Origin: an uncultured Sphingobacteriaceae bacterium
GTDB taxonomy: Bacteria > Bacteroidota > Bacteroidia > Sphingobacteriales > Sphingobacteriaceae
Length of the DNA stretch: 64,000 nt
Assembly (NCBI GenBank): GCA_946480915.1
Contig: CAMLLO010000009.1
Location: 92,649-156,648, forward strand
Reading direction: 5' to 3'
The notes under the pieces are model-generated. The model was given only the letters and a program-made list of their open reading frames with translations, did no database searches and was not told where the DNA came from. Positions within the stretch are counted from its first letter, which is position 1; every line of letters starts with the position of its first letter. Below are positions 33,904-42,434 of the stretch, piece after piece. The translations under genes and the position numbers were made by a program.

Positions 33904-34743
33904 TTATTTGTTATGTGCAACAAACAATGGCATCGGAACCTCCTTTTGTAAAATATCTGCCATACTCATTTTAAACCACCTTGAAACAGCCCCCCGATTA
34001 TAAGCTCCAAGTACAACAAGCGCATTCTGATGCAAACCTTTAAGAAAAGTCAGGATTTGCTCATCCGCTTTACCATACAAAACAGTGTAAGTCGCATCGG
34101 GATAATGGCACTGCACAAATTCCTTTATCAACTCATTTTCAGGAAGCTGTAAAGTATCCTCAGGATCTACCACTGAAACAACCTCTGTTTCTATATCCTT
34201 CATCCAGGGGAGCATATAATTGAACATTTTGATAGCAAAGACCGACGCCGGTTTACCATCATAAAGCAGCACTACTTTTTCGATCTTCTTGTATTCCTTT
34301 GGGATAATAATTACCGGGCACTGCAAATCAGCAAGGATATCTTTTATAAACTGAGTAGGGTGTTCTTCTGGAAAATGAGTAAAAGTCTCATCCGAACTTA
34401 TTAAAACCAGATCAGAATAAATGCTTTCTCTAAGTAATTCCTGTACAGCGATGCTTTTATCATGATGCACAACATATTTGACATGAGCCTTTAAGCATGC
34501 TTGTTCAAAAGAAGCGGCAGATTTTAGACGGGTTTCTTTATCCGCTTTCATCAAACTTTTCAATTTATCTTTTGAGATCCCCTGACTTCCTACCATATCA
34601 AACAGTTTATAGCTGTGATAAGTAAAGTCATCAAGAAAAATGCCCGACAACATGGCATCACTTTTGGCCGCAAACTGAATACCATACTCAAGTGTACTCG
34701 TTGAAAATTTCAGGCCGTCAAAAGCTGCACTAATTTTTTTCAT
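33904..34743 (-). CDS. Universal stress protein, divergent two-domain type (Usp-3)
   Basis: The 279-residue protein begins MKKISAAFDGLKFSTSTLEYGIQFA rather than the MKTILVLTDFS opening of its neighbours. Its first domain ends QFIKDILADLQCPVIIIPKEYK, the second starts EKVVLLYDGKPASVFAIKMF and ends MSMADILQKEVPMPLFVAHNK. VLGAYNRGAVSRWFKMS resembles the phosphate-binding loop. It is the second gene of an operon, 27 bp after Usp-4. It may form heterodimers with its partner. Confidence 0.82.
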   Translation of the reverse strand: MKKISAAFDGLKFSTSTLEYGIQFAAKSDAMLSGIFLDDFTYHSYKLFDMVGSQGISKDKLKSLMKADKETRLKSAASFEQACLKAHVKYVVHHDKSIAVQELLRESIYSDLVLISSDETFTHFPEEHPTQFIKDILADLQCPVIIIPKEYKKIEKVVLLYDGKPASVFAIKMFNYMLPWMKDIETEVVSVVDPEDTLQLPENELIKEFVQCHYPDATYTVLYGKADEQILTFLKGLHQNALVVLGAYNRGAVSRWFKMSMADILQKEVPMPLFVAHNK

Positions 34744-34770
34744 TTTGTTGTGATTATATTAGATTATTGT

Positions 34771-35658
34771 TCAAAATATCCGTTCAGCCGTGTAAGCTGG
34801 AGGAAATACGAGCAATGGTATTTTTTGACAACTCATCATCTTTTTAGTGGTGCTTTCATGAAACAATTGTTCATAAAAGGGATGTTTTTTATGAACCAGG
34901 GCAATTAAATCCAAACCTGCTATTTGCTCAAACTTCACTAAGGCAGTGGTAATGTCATCACCCCGCATCTCATGAAAAGAAATCTTTTCATAGGTTATTG
35001 CAGCACCTCTTTCATAAAATTCATCGAGTAAGCTATTTACTGTTTTATCAGCTGTTCCATCTTTATCTACATGAATAACCACCAGCTCTGCATCAAATGG
35101 TAAAGCCAACTCTGCCATAAATTTCAGTGCATTTAATTCCACTTGCTCAAAGGATGCGACTGCCAGGGCCATTCTGCTAAAATTGTCGAACTGGACTTTG
35201 GAGGGCACCATTAAAATCGGACAGGAGGCGTTTTTAAGTACTCCATTGGCATCACTTCCAAGGAGCAAATGAGTTAGAAAGCCCTCTTCACGTTTGTCGC
35301 CCATTACGATCATCCATATGTCTTCTCTACTTAGAACCTCTCGAACATTGTCAGCAAGATCTCCCATTCCATTCTGATATCTCAAGGCCAGAGTTTCACC
35401 TTCAGAACCTATTTTAAACTTATCAGTAAGTCGATGGCTTAACTGGGTCAGTTTGACCAAACTTTCTTCTTCAAAAACAGAATAGTTTTTGAACTGTACA
35501 GGAAATACGCCTGCGTATGAGTCTTCTGTCTGAGGGACATAATAATAAGCGTTAAAAAGTAGAACCTCTGCTTCCAATTTTAAAGCCATTTGCAAGGCAA
35601 ATTCAGCAGCATGCTCAGACTTTTCAGAAAAATCGGTTAACACCAATATCGTTTTCAT
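34771..35658 (-). CDS. Universal stress protein, two Usp domains (Usp-4)
   Basis: The 295-residue tandem Usp begins MKTILVLTDFSEKSEHAAEFAL. The first domain has VMGDKREEGFLTHLLLGSDANGVLKNASCPILMVP; the second runs from FSRMALAVASF to STTKKMMSCQKIPLLVFPP. A close relative lies at 38131-39015, with the same VHKK/FQKR-x-FYEQ(L/V)F-ES-TKKMM ending. It leads an operon with Usp-3. An FNR-type site lies 51 bp upstream. Confidence 0.88.
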   Translation of the reverse strand: MKTILVLTDFSEKSEHAAEFALQMALKLEAEVLLFNAYYYVPQTEDSYAGVFPVQFKNYSVFEEESLVKLTQLSHRLTDKFKIGSEGETLALRYQNGMGDLADNVREVLSREDIWMIVMGDKREEGFLTHLLLGSDANGVLKNASCPILMVPSKVQFDNFSRMALAVASFEQVELNALKFMAELALPFDAELVVIHVDKDGTADKTVNSLLDEFYERGAAITYEKISFHEMRGDDITTALVKFEQIAGLDLIALVHKKHPFYEQLFHESTTKKMMSCQKIPLLVFPPAYTAERIF

Positions 35659-35709
35659 TGCCCCTTATAAATAGTATCTAAAGATCAATCAAGATGCACG
35701 ATACTTTGC

Positions 35710-35721
35710 TGATAGAAATCA
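35710..35721. promoter_or_regulatory. FNR-type site TGATAGAAATCA
   Basis: This perfect TGAT-N4-ATCA site with CTGAT/ATCAG flanks lies 51 bp before the Usp-4 start on the minus strand. Confidence 0.75.
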
Positions 35722-35802
35722 GTCGTCGAGCTGATATTTATTAACCCCTTCATCTGATATTCCGAGGCTTATAACTTCCCATACTACAATCAGCACTGGC
35801 AT

Positions 35803-35814
35803 TGACGTGTATCA
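35803..35814. promoter_or_regulatory. FNR-like site TGACGTGTATCA
   Basis: The core TGA-N6-TCA lies 45 bp before the start of the divergent Usp-5 gene on the plus strand. Each arm of this 201-bp divergent region therefore has its own site. Confidence 0.6.
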
Positions 35815-35859
35815 TCAGCTAATTACAATGCATATCGGAACTTAGTATTTTAGAAAGGC

Positions 35860-36741
35860 ATGACGGAGAAAATGAAAAAAGTACTGGTTCCTATTGATTT
35901 CTCAGGAAGTCCAAGTGCGTTGATAAATTATGCCATCGGATTCCAACACCATTTTAAATGTAAGCTTTTGTTTTTTCATTCTATTTGCGAGTTGATCCCA
36001 TCCAGTGCTGTTAAAACAACGTACGATGATGCCGTAATGGCAGCGATCCAATCCAGGGCGCAGCGGCTAACAATGCTCATCGAAAAAGGTTGCTTAAAGC
36101 TTGGCATCATACCTTCTTCACTGCGTTCAGACTATGAAATAAAGCTCGGAGGAAACGTGATCGACGACATTTTGCAGGTTGTTGAAAATGAGAAAATTGA
36201 TTTTATAATCATGTCTACGCATGGATCGTCGGGCTTAAAAAAGTTTTTTTTAGGCAGCACCACTTCGGTGGTTATTTCCAGAGCTGAAATTCCTGTCCTT
36301 ACCATTCCACTTAACTATCCTTACCGGCCAATTAAACAGATAATTTATGCCTGTGATTTCAAAGATCTGGAGAACGAACTAAATCAATTATTACCCCTTG
36401 CGCAAAACCTAAATACAGGCGTTGAATTAGTAAATTTCAATTATGGAACGTCCAACGCAAGTGCAGGTATGCTAGAACTGCTGAAGGCTACCAAGCTAAA
36501 CCTTGTGGAGATCACAAGAAATATTGAGCTCACTTTAATTGATGAAATGCGAGCGTATATGAAACGAAAAGGCAGCAGTGTACTATGTATGTTTACCAAG
36601 CCCAAAATGAAACTGGAAAATCTTTTCAGAGAAAGTAAAACCTGTGGATTGGTAGTAAAACTGAGATTCCCCCTGTTATCACTCCCGAAATACCGTCAAG
36701 GTTCCCCTGCAAATAAAAACTCTCTCAGTTTAAAGACCTGA
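35860..36741 (+). CDS. Universal stress protein, two Usp domains with canonical-like nucleotide loop (Usp-5)
   Basis: The 293-residue protein starts at ATG 35860; an ATG four codons later gives MKKVLVPIDFSG. The first domain ends MSTHGSSGLKKFFLGSTTSVVISRAEIPVLTIP, the closest in this window to the ATP-binding GxxG-x9-G(S/T) loop, with only the first Gly replaced. The second domain (IKQIIYACDFKDLENEL onward) has lost the loop. The C-terminal tail is basic. A TGA-N6-TCA site lies 45 bp upstream. Confidence 0.86.
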   Translation: MTEKMKKVLVPIDFSGSPSALINYAIGFQHHFKCKLLFFHSICELIPSSAVKTTYDDAVMAAIQSRAQRLTMLIEKGCLKLGIIPSSLRSDYEIKLGGNVIDDILQVVENEKIDFIIMSTHGSSGLKKFFLGSTTSVVISRAEIPVLTIPLNYPYRPIKQIIYACDFKDLENELNQLLPLAQNLNTGVELVNFNYGTSNASAGMLELLKATKLNLVEITRNIELTLIDEMRAYMKRKGSSVLCMFTKPKMKLENLFRESKTCGLVVKLRFPLLSLPKYRQGSPANKNSLSLKT

Positions 36742-36862
36742 GTATTATGGGGAGACAAGTTTATTGAAAGACGGCTTGACAGTTGAAAATTGGAAACGAT
36801 AAAAACAACACAAAACACAAACAATCAATTACTTATATAAAAAAATAAATCAGGAAAATAAC

Positions 36863-36874
36863 TGATATCTGTCA
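36863..36874. promoter_or_regulatory. FNR-like site TGATATCTGTCA
   Basis: The core TGA-N6-TCA lies 106 bp before the FKBP gene start. The spacing is longer than at most other sites. Confidence 0.45.
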
Positions 36875-36980
36875 ATACTCTGCCTGACAGCTCTGGTGGC
36901 TGCATCCATAAAAAAACTCTTAATTAGAGCGGTAATACTGGGTGAACCTATGGTTAGTAAACATTTAAGTCCCTACAGTC

Positions 36981-38096
36981 ATGAAATTTATAGGTCAAGT
37001 TCTTTTATGCATCGCCTTCTCCGTATTATCGAACGAGGTACACAGTCAGGGGAATTATAAAACAACCGGAAATGGAATCAAGTACCAGATTTACACTGTA
37101 CAATCGGGTAAAAAAATCCAGCTGAACGACATAATCACATTCAGTCTGGTCGAAAAAACCGAAAAAGACTCGGTTCTGTTCAGCACTTACGACAGAGGCA
37201 AGCCACTCAGGGCTCAGATTATTTCCTCGCAAAACATTGCAGATTTCATGGATGTATTTATTCTTCTCAGCGATCAAGATAGTGCGCTAATCCGTATTCC
37301 TACTGATTCAATCTTTAAGAATCGTGAATTCGACCGGCCACATTACTTACCAAAAGGAAGTGCTTTACTATTCATCATAAAAATTGAAGATGTACAAACT
37401 GTTGAGGAAGCTGTAGCTGAAGAAGAGAAAGCGCTTGAAGCCGAAAGGTCATTGCTGGCAAAATACATCTCAGATCATCACCTAAATCCTCTGTTCACAG
37501 CTTCAGGTTTGCTCTATGTTGTTAAAAAACAAACAAAAACATTCCGACCCGACCCTGGCGACACGGTGGTTATTAATTACACAGCCAGTACTGTTGGCGG
37601 AAAAGTGTTCGATTCGAGTAATAAAGCTAGAGCGCTAGAAGCCGGGCTGGACCAGCCCGGTCGCGATTACAGCCCAGTTAGTTTTGTTGTTGCGGCATCT
37701 GGTATCATGACAGCATGGGATGAAGGGATATTATTAATGAATGAAGGATCGATAGCAACACTTATAATTCCCTCCTATCTTGCCTTTGGCGCAATGGGTT
37801 ATGCTGATCTGATAGAACCCTATACCACTCTGGTTGTAGAGGTAGAATTAATTAAAATCAAAAAATCAGGACAGAAAAACGGTAAGGGGAACAAGAGTAA
37901 AAGCCAGAAATTCAGAACACAATCTGTTCCGGAATATCGCCCTAAACCTGTTCTCACTAGTATTTCGTCCTTTTTGCTTTTAATAAATAATGAAAGGAAC
38001 AAACAGGTAACAGCACAAAGAAAATATGCAATAGCGCCGAAATCAGCGCCTGTTATAGTCTGGTTTGATATTATGAATAAGCTCTTAATGCGATAG
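36981..38096 (+). CDS. Exported FKBP-type peptidyl-prolyl isomerase, two FKBP-like units and a basic tail
   Basis: The 371-residue protein has a signal peptide (QVLLCIAFSVLSNEVHSQG). Residues about 25-140 form a degenerate FKBP-like domain (KIQLNDIITFSLVEKTEKDSV, LPKGSALLFIIKIEDV). After a charged helix a second, better conserved FKBP domain follows (GDTVVINYTASTVGGKVFDSS, GIMTAWDEGILLMNEGS, IPSYLAFGAMGY, TTLVVEVELIKIK). About 80 further residues (from KKSGQKNGKGNKSKSQK) are basic and unlike any FKBP. The tail may come from a lost stop codon or frameshift, or bind the envelope. It probably folds periplasmic proteins. Confidence 0.82.
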   Translation: MKFIGQVLLCIAFSVLSNEVHSQGNYKTTGNGIKYQIYTVQSGKKIQLNDIITFSLVEKTEKDSVLFSTYDRGKPLRAQIISSQNIADFMDVFILLSDQDSALIRIPTDSIFKNREFDRPHYLPKGSALLFIIKIEDVQTVEEAVAEEEKALEAERSLLAKYISDHHLNPLFTASGLLYVVKKQTKTFRPDPGDTVVINYTASTVGGKVFDSSNKARALEAGLDQPGRDYSPVSFVVAASGIMTAWDEGILLMNEGSIATLIIPSYLAFGAMGYADLIEPYTTLVVEVELIKIKKSGQKNGKGNKSKSQKFRTQSVPEYRPKPVLTSISSFLLLINNERNKQVTAQRKYAIAPKSAPVIVWFDIMNKLLMR

Positions 38097-38130
38097 CGAG
38101 AGTTTTACAACAGGTTTCAAAACATTCTGT

Positions 38131-39015
38131 TCAGCTTTCCAGCACATCCTTAAAGCCGTCAGGAAAAATAAGTAAAGGCAAAACATGGTAATTCATCATT
38201 TTTTTTGTGTTACTTTCCTGGAACACCTGCTCGTAGAACACACTTCTTTTCTGAAAAAGGGCGATCATATCTAGATCGGCCAACTGCGCAAATTCAACAA
38301 GTGTTTCACTCACATTAGATTCCGTCAAATCTATATAATTGATTTTTCGATAATTTATTACAGAACGTATTTTGCTAAAACTCAGTAAATGTTGATTCAA
38401 TACATGAGCCCTGGAATCTTTTGGAGACACATTCGTTATAACAATTTCTGCATTGAACGGAGAAGCAATTTCTATCAGGTAGTCCAGAGCTTCCAAGTCT
38501 GAATTCTTTAACGAGTCTGACGCAAAGGCAATTCGGCGTAATTTTCGGAATTTCGCCTTTTCGGGAATCATCAGTAAAGGCCGATTAGCCTTCTTAATCA
38601 TCCGGTTAGAATCACTTCCAATTATCAAATGGCTAAAAAAGCTTTCGTCGCTTTTATCACCCATGATTATTAACCAAATATCATACTGAGTCAAAAGTGG
38701 TTTCACATTCTCTGAAAGATTTCCCTTACCACTTTTGCAGAGGACAAAAGGGTCCCTCTCTTGTCCCGATGGCTGGAACTTATCTTGTAGCCGCATGATC
38801 AATGAATGTAATTTTTCCTGACTTTCCTCCTCAGCAATAGAATAATCTCCATAAATACCTGGAAGAACTGCGGTTTCTACAGCTATTCCCTGCGGCACAT
38901 GATAGGCATTATAAAATAAAAGATCTGCACCCTGAAATAGTGCCAGTTGCCAGGCATATTCAGCTGCGCATTCTGCTCTTTCAGAAAAGTCAGTTAAAAC
39001 CATTATCGTTTTCAT
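38131..39015 (-). CDS. Universal stress protein, two Usp domains (Usp-6)
   Basis: The 294-residue tandem Usp begins MKTIMVLTDFSERAECAAEYAW. The first domain has IMGDKSDESFFSHLIIGSDSNRMIKKANRPLLMIPE; the second ends FYEQVFQESNTKKMMNYHVLPLLIFPD. It is the nearest relative of Usp-4, probably by local duplication. It is convergent with the FKBP gene. A TGA-N6-TCA site lies 50 bp upstream. Confidence 0.87.
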   Translation of the reverse strand: MKTIMVLTDFSERAECAAEYAWQLALFQGADLLFYNAYHVPQGIAVETAVLPGIYGDYSIAEEESQEKLHSLIMRLQDKFQPSGQERDPFVLCKSGKGNLSENVKPLLTQYDIWLIIMGDKSDESFFSHLIIGSDSNRMIKKANRPLLMIPEKAKFRKLRRIAFASDSLKNSDLEALDYLIEIASPFNAEIVITNVSPKDSRAHVLNQHLLSFSKIRSVINYRKINYIDLTESNVSETLVEFAQLADLDMIALFQKRSVFYEQVFQESNTKKMMNYHVLPLLIFPDGFKDVLES

Positions 39016-39065
39016 GAAAACTTTCTCTTAGTAATAAAGCTCTGAGGATCAACAATATACCTATA

Positions 39066-39077
39066 TGACCATTATCA
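39066..39077. promoter_or_regulatory. FNR-like site TGACCATTATCA
   Basis: The core TGA-N6-TCA with ATCA on one side lies 50 bp before the Usp-6 start on the minus strand. Confidence 0.6.
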
Positions 39078-39140
39078 GGCTAAGGAATGATATCGATACA
39101 GAAATCCAGACAAAAACCTCTGATTGATTTCCCTCCTGGC

Positions 39141-39680
39141 TTAAACAGCCGGCGGTATCAGGGCTTTTTTAAGGAATGCTTCTATCGAATGCTCAAACAG
39201 TATTAAATCAGATGTTTTAACCTGAAAGTTTGATGTGTACTTCACTTTATTCCTTTTTTCCAAAGGAAGTAAATCATTAACTGTTAATTCTAAAATAGCT
39301 TGAGGACCACTATCTAAAATATTGCTAAGCTCATTCTCTACTTTTATATTATTTCCACCACCACAAAGAGTGATAAAGGAATATGAGTGAATATTAGATC
39401 TTTCCATTTTTAGAAAGGTTTTAACGGGATTGGCTATTCTACCAGCCCAAATGGGTGCAACCAACAGAATATAATCGTATTGATTTAGGGAGATATAGGG
39501 CTTCTGAACTTTCGGACTTCTCCGGAAAATTATATCTAAAAAAATATCGAAAGTATTCCTCGTCCTGGTTTCGGTGATTTTATAGATATCACAGTTTAAT
39601 CTCGCCTGCAACTTCTTCGCAAGCACCTCATTATTACCAGAAAATGAATAATAAACTATTAAAATCTTCTTCTTTGCCAT
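39141..39680 (-). CDS. Flavodoxin-like protein
   Basis: Starting at the ATG at 39680 gives 179 residues beginning MAKKKILIVYYSFSGNNEVLAKKL; YYSFSGNNE is the FMN phosphate-binding loop (S/T-x-x-x-N/T). VAPIWAGRIANPVKTFL and LCGGGNN are the two further isoalloxazine-binding loops. An in-frame start 12 codons upstream would add a hydrophobic stretch not typical of the family. It probably carries electrons or acts as an NAD(P)H-dependent reductase. A perfect FNR-type site lies 59 bp upstream. Confidence 0.84.
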   Translation of the reverse strand: MAKKKILIVYYSFSGNNEVLAKKLQARLNCDIYKITETRTRNTFDIFLDIIFRRSPKVQKPYISLNQYDYILLVAPIWAGRIANPVKTFLKMERSNIHSYSFITLCGGGNNIKVENELSNILDSGPQAILELTVNDLLPLEKRNKVKYTSNFQVKTSDLILFEHSIEAFLKKALIPPAV

Positions 39681-39739
39681 GAATTTCAAAAATACCATAC
39701 ACCAAAGCAGGAGCAATTAAAATCAGTCATCTATTCAAA

Positions 39740-39751
39740 TGATACTGATCA
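39740..39751. promoter_or_regulatory. FNR-type site TGATACTGATCA
   Basis: This perfect TGAT-N4-ATCA site lies 59 bp before the flavodoxin start and 160 bp before the divergent rhodanese-like gene. Confidence 0.72.
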
Positions 39752-39911
39752 GGTTAGAAGTTCAAAAAAATTTACCGGGTAAAAATGTAAGCCTGAAAAA
39801 ATTTGTCGAACGATTCATTAAGTCTCTTTTGCCGGGTTATTTGTAACAAATATCACAAAAGGTAAAAACACTTTTGTCGACCTTTGGGTTAAGTCAGCTA
39901 TCAAAATAAGT

Positions 39912-40373
39912 ATGTTTGAATCAATTTTATACGCCCTTGCCTTAGCGTCAACTTTTGTAACAGCAATTGCTCAACCTTTTCCTAAGCAAATGCAAGGTGG
40001 AGATCTGAAGGATCCATGGACAAAAAATCAATTAATTGAACCTGCTGCTTTGGCGGTAATTCTTTCAAACCCAAATGCCGCAAAACCATATATTTTTAAT
40101 ATTGGTGTTGTAGAAAACATAAAAGGTGCCAGAAAAATGGGTGCGGCAAGCGAGAAAAAAAATCTTGATTTATTTAAAAAGGCCCTCACGAAAATCCCAA
40201 AAAACGCGCAAGTGGTGGTATATTGCGGATGTTGCCCCTTTAAACGCTGTCCAAATATACGCCCCGCATTTCAGGCTTTAAAATCAGCAGGCTTTACAAA
40301 CGGCCGCCTTTTAAACCTGGCCACTAATATTAAAACAGACTGGATAAGTAAAGGATATCCGCTGGCCCCTTAA
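39912..40373 (+). CDS. Exported rhodanese-like protein with a Cys cluster
   Basis: The 153-residue protein has a signal peptide (MFESILYALALASTFVTAIAQ) and a rhodanese-like fold (LIEPAALAVILSNPNAAKPY, then VVVYCGCCPFKRCPNIRPAFQAL, then GFTNGRLLNLATNIKTDW). The catalytic loop CGCCPFKRC carries four Cys in nine residues, where a classical rhodanese has one, so it could bind a metal or handle persulfide or disulfide. It is followed after 13 bp by a TlpA-like gene, so the two probably form a periplasmic sulfur/thiol pair. Confidence 0.8.
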   Translation: MFESILYALALASTFVTAIAQPFPKQMQGGDLKDPWTKNQLIEPAALAVILSNPNAAKPYIFNIGVVENIKGARKMGAASEKKNLDLFKKALTKIPKNAQVVVYCGCCPFKRCPNIRPAFQALKSAGFTNGRLLNLATNIKTDWISKGYPLAP

Positions 40374-40386
40374 TCAACATTCGATA

Positions 40387-40965
40387 TTGAAATATTTAAA
40401 ATCAAATTTCTGGTTTATCATTTCGCTTCTGCTTTTAGCAATCATTACTCTAAATCCCGGGGCCAAGGCTTTTGTACTAAAAAGTCTTATTAAAACAGGA
40501 TTGTATCAGCCCAATGTGCCAAAATCATCACCGGAAAAAACTTCTGATTATCCGATGGCACCGGCAAGTATATTCATTTCACCAGATGGTGAATACGTAG
40601 ACTTATCAAAACTGAAAGGCAAAGTGGTTTTTGTAAACTTTTGGGCAACTTGGTGTCCTCCGTGTATTGCAGAAATGCCCTCTATAAATTCGCTTAAAGC
40701 CAGGTATAACAACAATAAGCACTTGGTTTTTCTAATGGTGGACGTGGATAACAATCGTAGCGTTGCAAATGCTTTTATGAAAAAAAACAGCTACGACCTG
40801 CCGGTTTACACTCAAGGCAGCAATATTCCAAAATCGCTATTTGAGGGCAGTGTTCCAACAACTGTCATAATCAATAAGAAAGGTGAAATTGTTTTCGAGC
40901 ATAGAGGGATGGCTAATTATAATTCAGAAAAAATGCAACATTTCCTAGATGACTTGCTGAAATAA
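40387..40965 (+). CDS. Membrane-anchored TlpA-like thioredoxin (TTG start)
   Basis: The 192-residue protein starts at a TTG (40387); no ATG lies before the active site except one after residue 50. The TTG start gives a clean N-terminal anchor (KYLKSNFWFIISLLLLAIITL). FVNFWATWCPPCIAEMPSIN is the TlpA active site (WCPPC), and GSVPTTVIINKKG carries the cis-Pro loop. It probably reduces periplasmic disulfides and follows the rhodanese-like gene in one operon. Confidence 0.82.
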   Translation: MKYLKSNFWFIISLLLLAIITLNPGAKAFVLKSLIKTGLYQPNVPKSSPEKTSDYPMAPASIFISPDGEYVDLSKLKGKVVFVNFWATWCPPCIAEMPSINSLKARYNNNKHLVFLMVDVDNNRSVANAFMKKNSYDLPVYTQGSNIPKSLFEGSVPTTVIINKKGEIVFEHRGMANYNSEKMQHFLDDLLK

Positions 40966-41264
40966 GCACCTGTAAAACCCGCGACACAATTTCAAGATAG
41001 CAGAAACTATTAAAATTACGGATTGTAGTCTTAAAGCTTCACAAAATGGATTGCAGGGTGGTATCTGCCATTACCATTGTTCAGAAAATGGAGGCACGCT
41101 CTTTAAAGAAATAGGCGGGCAGCGATTTGCACCCAAATACCTCAGAGCATCTTTTCTGTAAAATAAACTCAGATAGCTGCCTGGATCATGAATGCATTTT
41201 TGCAGCTGTTAGCAGGTAAAAAACAGTGTCGGACAAAAACAATTCAATTAATATCTCACAAGCC

Positions 41265-41651
41265 ATGAACTATAATTACAGCAAAGAGGTTAATTTATCT
41301 TATAAAGAGGCCGTAGAAAAAACAAAAGCAGCATTAAGCAAAGAAGGTTTTGGTGTTCTGTCGGAAATAGATCTTAAAGAGAAATTCAAAGAGAAGCTAA
41401 ACATAAATTTTCGGGAGTACAAAATCCTTGGCGCCTGCAACCCAGCGCTAGCTTATAAAGCAATTGCACAGGAAGATAAGATCGGTGTACTTTTGCCCTG
41501 TAATATATTGGTTCAGGAACATGAAGAGGGGAAAGTGGAAGTAACGGCAATAAACCCAATGGAAACAATGTCGGCTATAGGCAATGATAAATTACAACCC
41601 ATTGCCACTGAGGTAAGTAAAAAACTTCAAACTGTGATCGATTCTATTTGA
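41265..41651 (+). CDS. DUF302 family protein
   Basis: The 128-residue protein from the ATG at 41265 (MNYNYSKEVNLSYKEAVEKT) matches the size and pattern of DUF302: TKAALSKEGFGVLSEIDLKEKFKEK, YKILGACNPALAYKA, GVLLPCNILVQEHEEGKVEV. A GTG at 41226 is open but would add 13 non-conserved residues. The two conserved Cys (in ILGACNP and LLPCNI) fit the family. DUF302 proteins have been tied to sulfur or metal chemistry, but their activity is unsettled. Confidence 0.85.
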   Translation: MNYNYSKEVNLSYKEAVEKTKAALSKEGFGVLSEIDLKEKFKEKLNINFREYKILGACNPALAYKAIAQEDKIGVLLPCNILVQEHEEGKVEVTAINPMETMSAIGNDKLQPIATEVSKKLQTVIDSI

Positions 41652-41684
41652 ACTATTCTAACACCCGAGAGCCTATAAAAAGAA

Positions 41685-41708
41685 AAGCCAGAGAAAACTC
41701 CCTGGCTT
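41685..41708 (-). terminator. Terminator of the DUF305 gene
   Basis: On the minus strand the stem AAGCCAG / CTGGCTT (41702-41708 pairing with 41685-41691, 10-nt loop) is followed by TTTTCTTTTTAT. Confidence 0.75.
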
Positions 41709-41738
41709 AAGCAATATTATTAAAAGACCAGCAAGCAT

Positions 41739-42434
41739 TTATCCTTTTTGCTTATCCAGCCATTTCTGCAATTTCGCGACATCGTTCTTTTGGTCATCAA
41801 TCATCTTTCGCGCTATAGTTTTAAACGTTTCATCTTTACTATATTGTAAAATCATCTCTCCCATTTGAATGCCATGCTGATGATGCATTTTCATCATAGT
41901 TGCGAATTGATGATCGACACTTTTGGAGGCCGTAGTGTGCATTTCCATCATCGACATCATATTTTTATTCATCGCCATGCCCAAACCGCGGCTTTTATCG
42001 TTCGGACTATAATTCTTTGCCGCTGATTTATATTTCTCTGCAATACTTTTTAGATCCTCAATTTCCTTTTGATTCATGTTCTTAATTTTCTTAGCCAGAT
42101 CTTTTAATTCCTGGTCTGTGCCAGATTTCAACTCCTGTTCCGACATATTTATAGCTCCTTGATGATGATGAATAAGCATCGTTGCCAGGTCATTGTCGGT
42201 ATTGCCAGACATTTTCATCTGATGCATCTCGTCCATCATTCCCTGGCGGGATCTCATCATTCCTGCCATTCCCGAGCCATGCAGGGCGGTATCCATACCC
42301 ATCATCCCCGAATTTTCAAAACTTGTATCGGTAGCTGCTGAATCGGAAGATGCAGTTTTTGACTTTTTGTTTTCGCAACTGATAACAATAAAGACTGTTG
42401 CAATTAATGGTAAAATTAGCTTTGAGTTTTTCAT
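41739..42434 (-). CDS. DUF305 lipoprotein, Met/His-rich (candidate copper-handling)
   Basis: The 231-residue protein has an SPII signal (KLILPLIATVFIVISC). Its N-terminal mature part is rich in Met, Gly and His (MMGMDTALHGSGMAGMM and on), followed by two ferritin-like helical DUF305 units with MLIHHHQGAINMSEQEL and MMKMHHQHGIQMGEMIL. The HHHQGA and HHQHG motifs are the family hallmark. Such proteins are often found near copper systems; copper binding here is inference. An FNR-type site lies 130 bp upstream. Confidence 0.85.
   Translation of the reverse strand: MKNSKLILPLIATVFIVISCENKKSKTASSDSAATDTSFENSGMMGMDTALHGSGMAGMMRSRQGMMDEMHQMKMSGNTDNDLATMLIHHHQGAINMSEQELKSGTDQELKDLAKKIKNMNQKEIEDLKSIAEKYKSAAKNYSPNDKSRGLGMAMNKNMMSMMEMHTTASKSVDHQFATMMKMHHQHGIQMGEMILQYSKDETFKTIARKMIDDQKNDVAKLQKWLDKQKG

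Noticed and set aside
40976..41161. Open frame of 61 codons before the DUF302 gene, with a protein-like end (GGICHYHCSENGG, FAPKYLRASFL)
   Set aside because: It has no ATG and opens only from a stop at 40973; it may be the remnant of a gene but a chance frame is equally likely.
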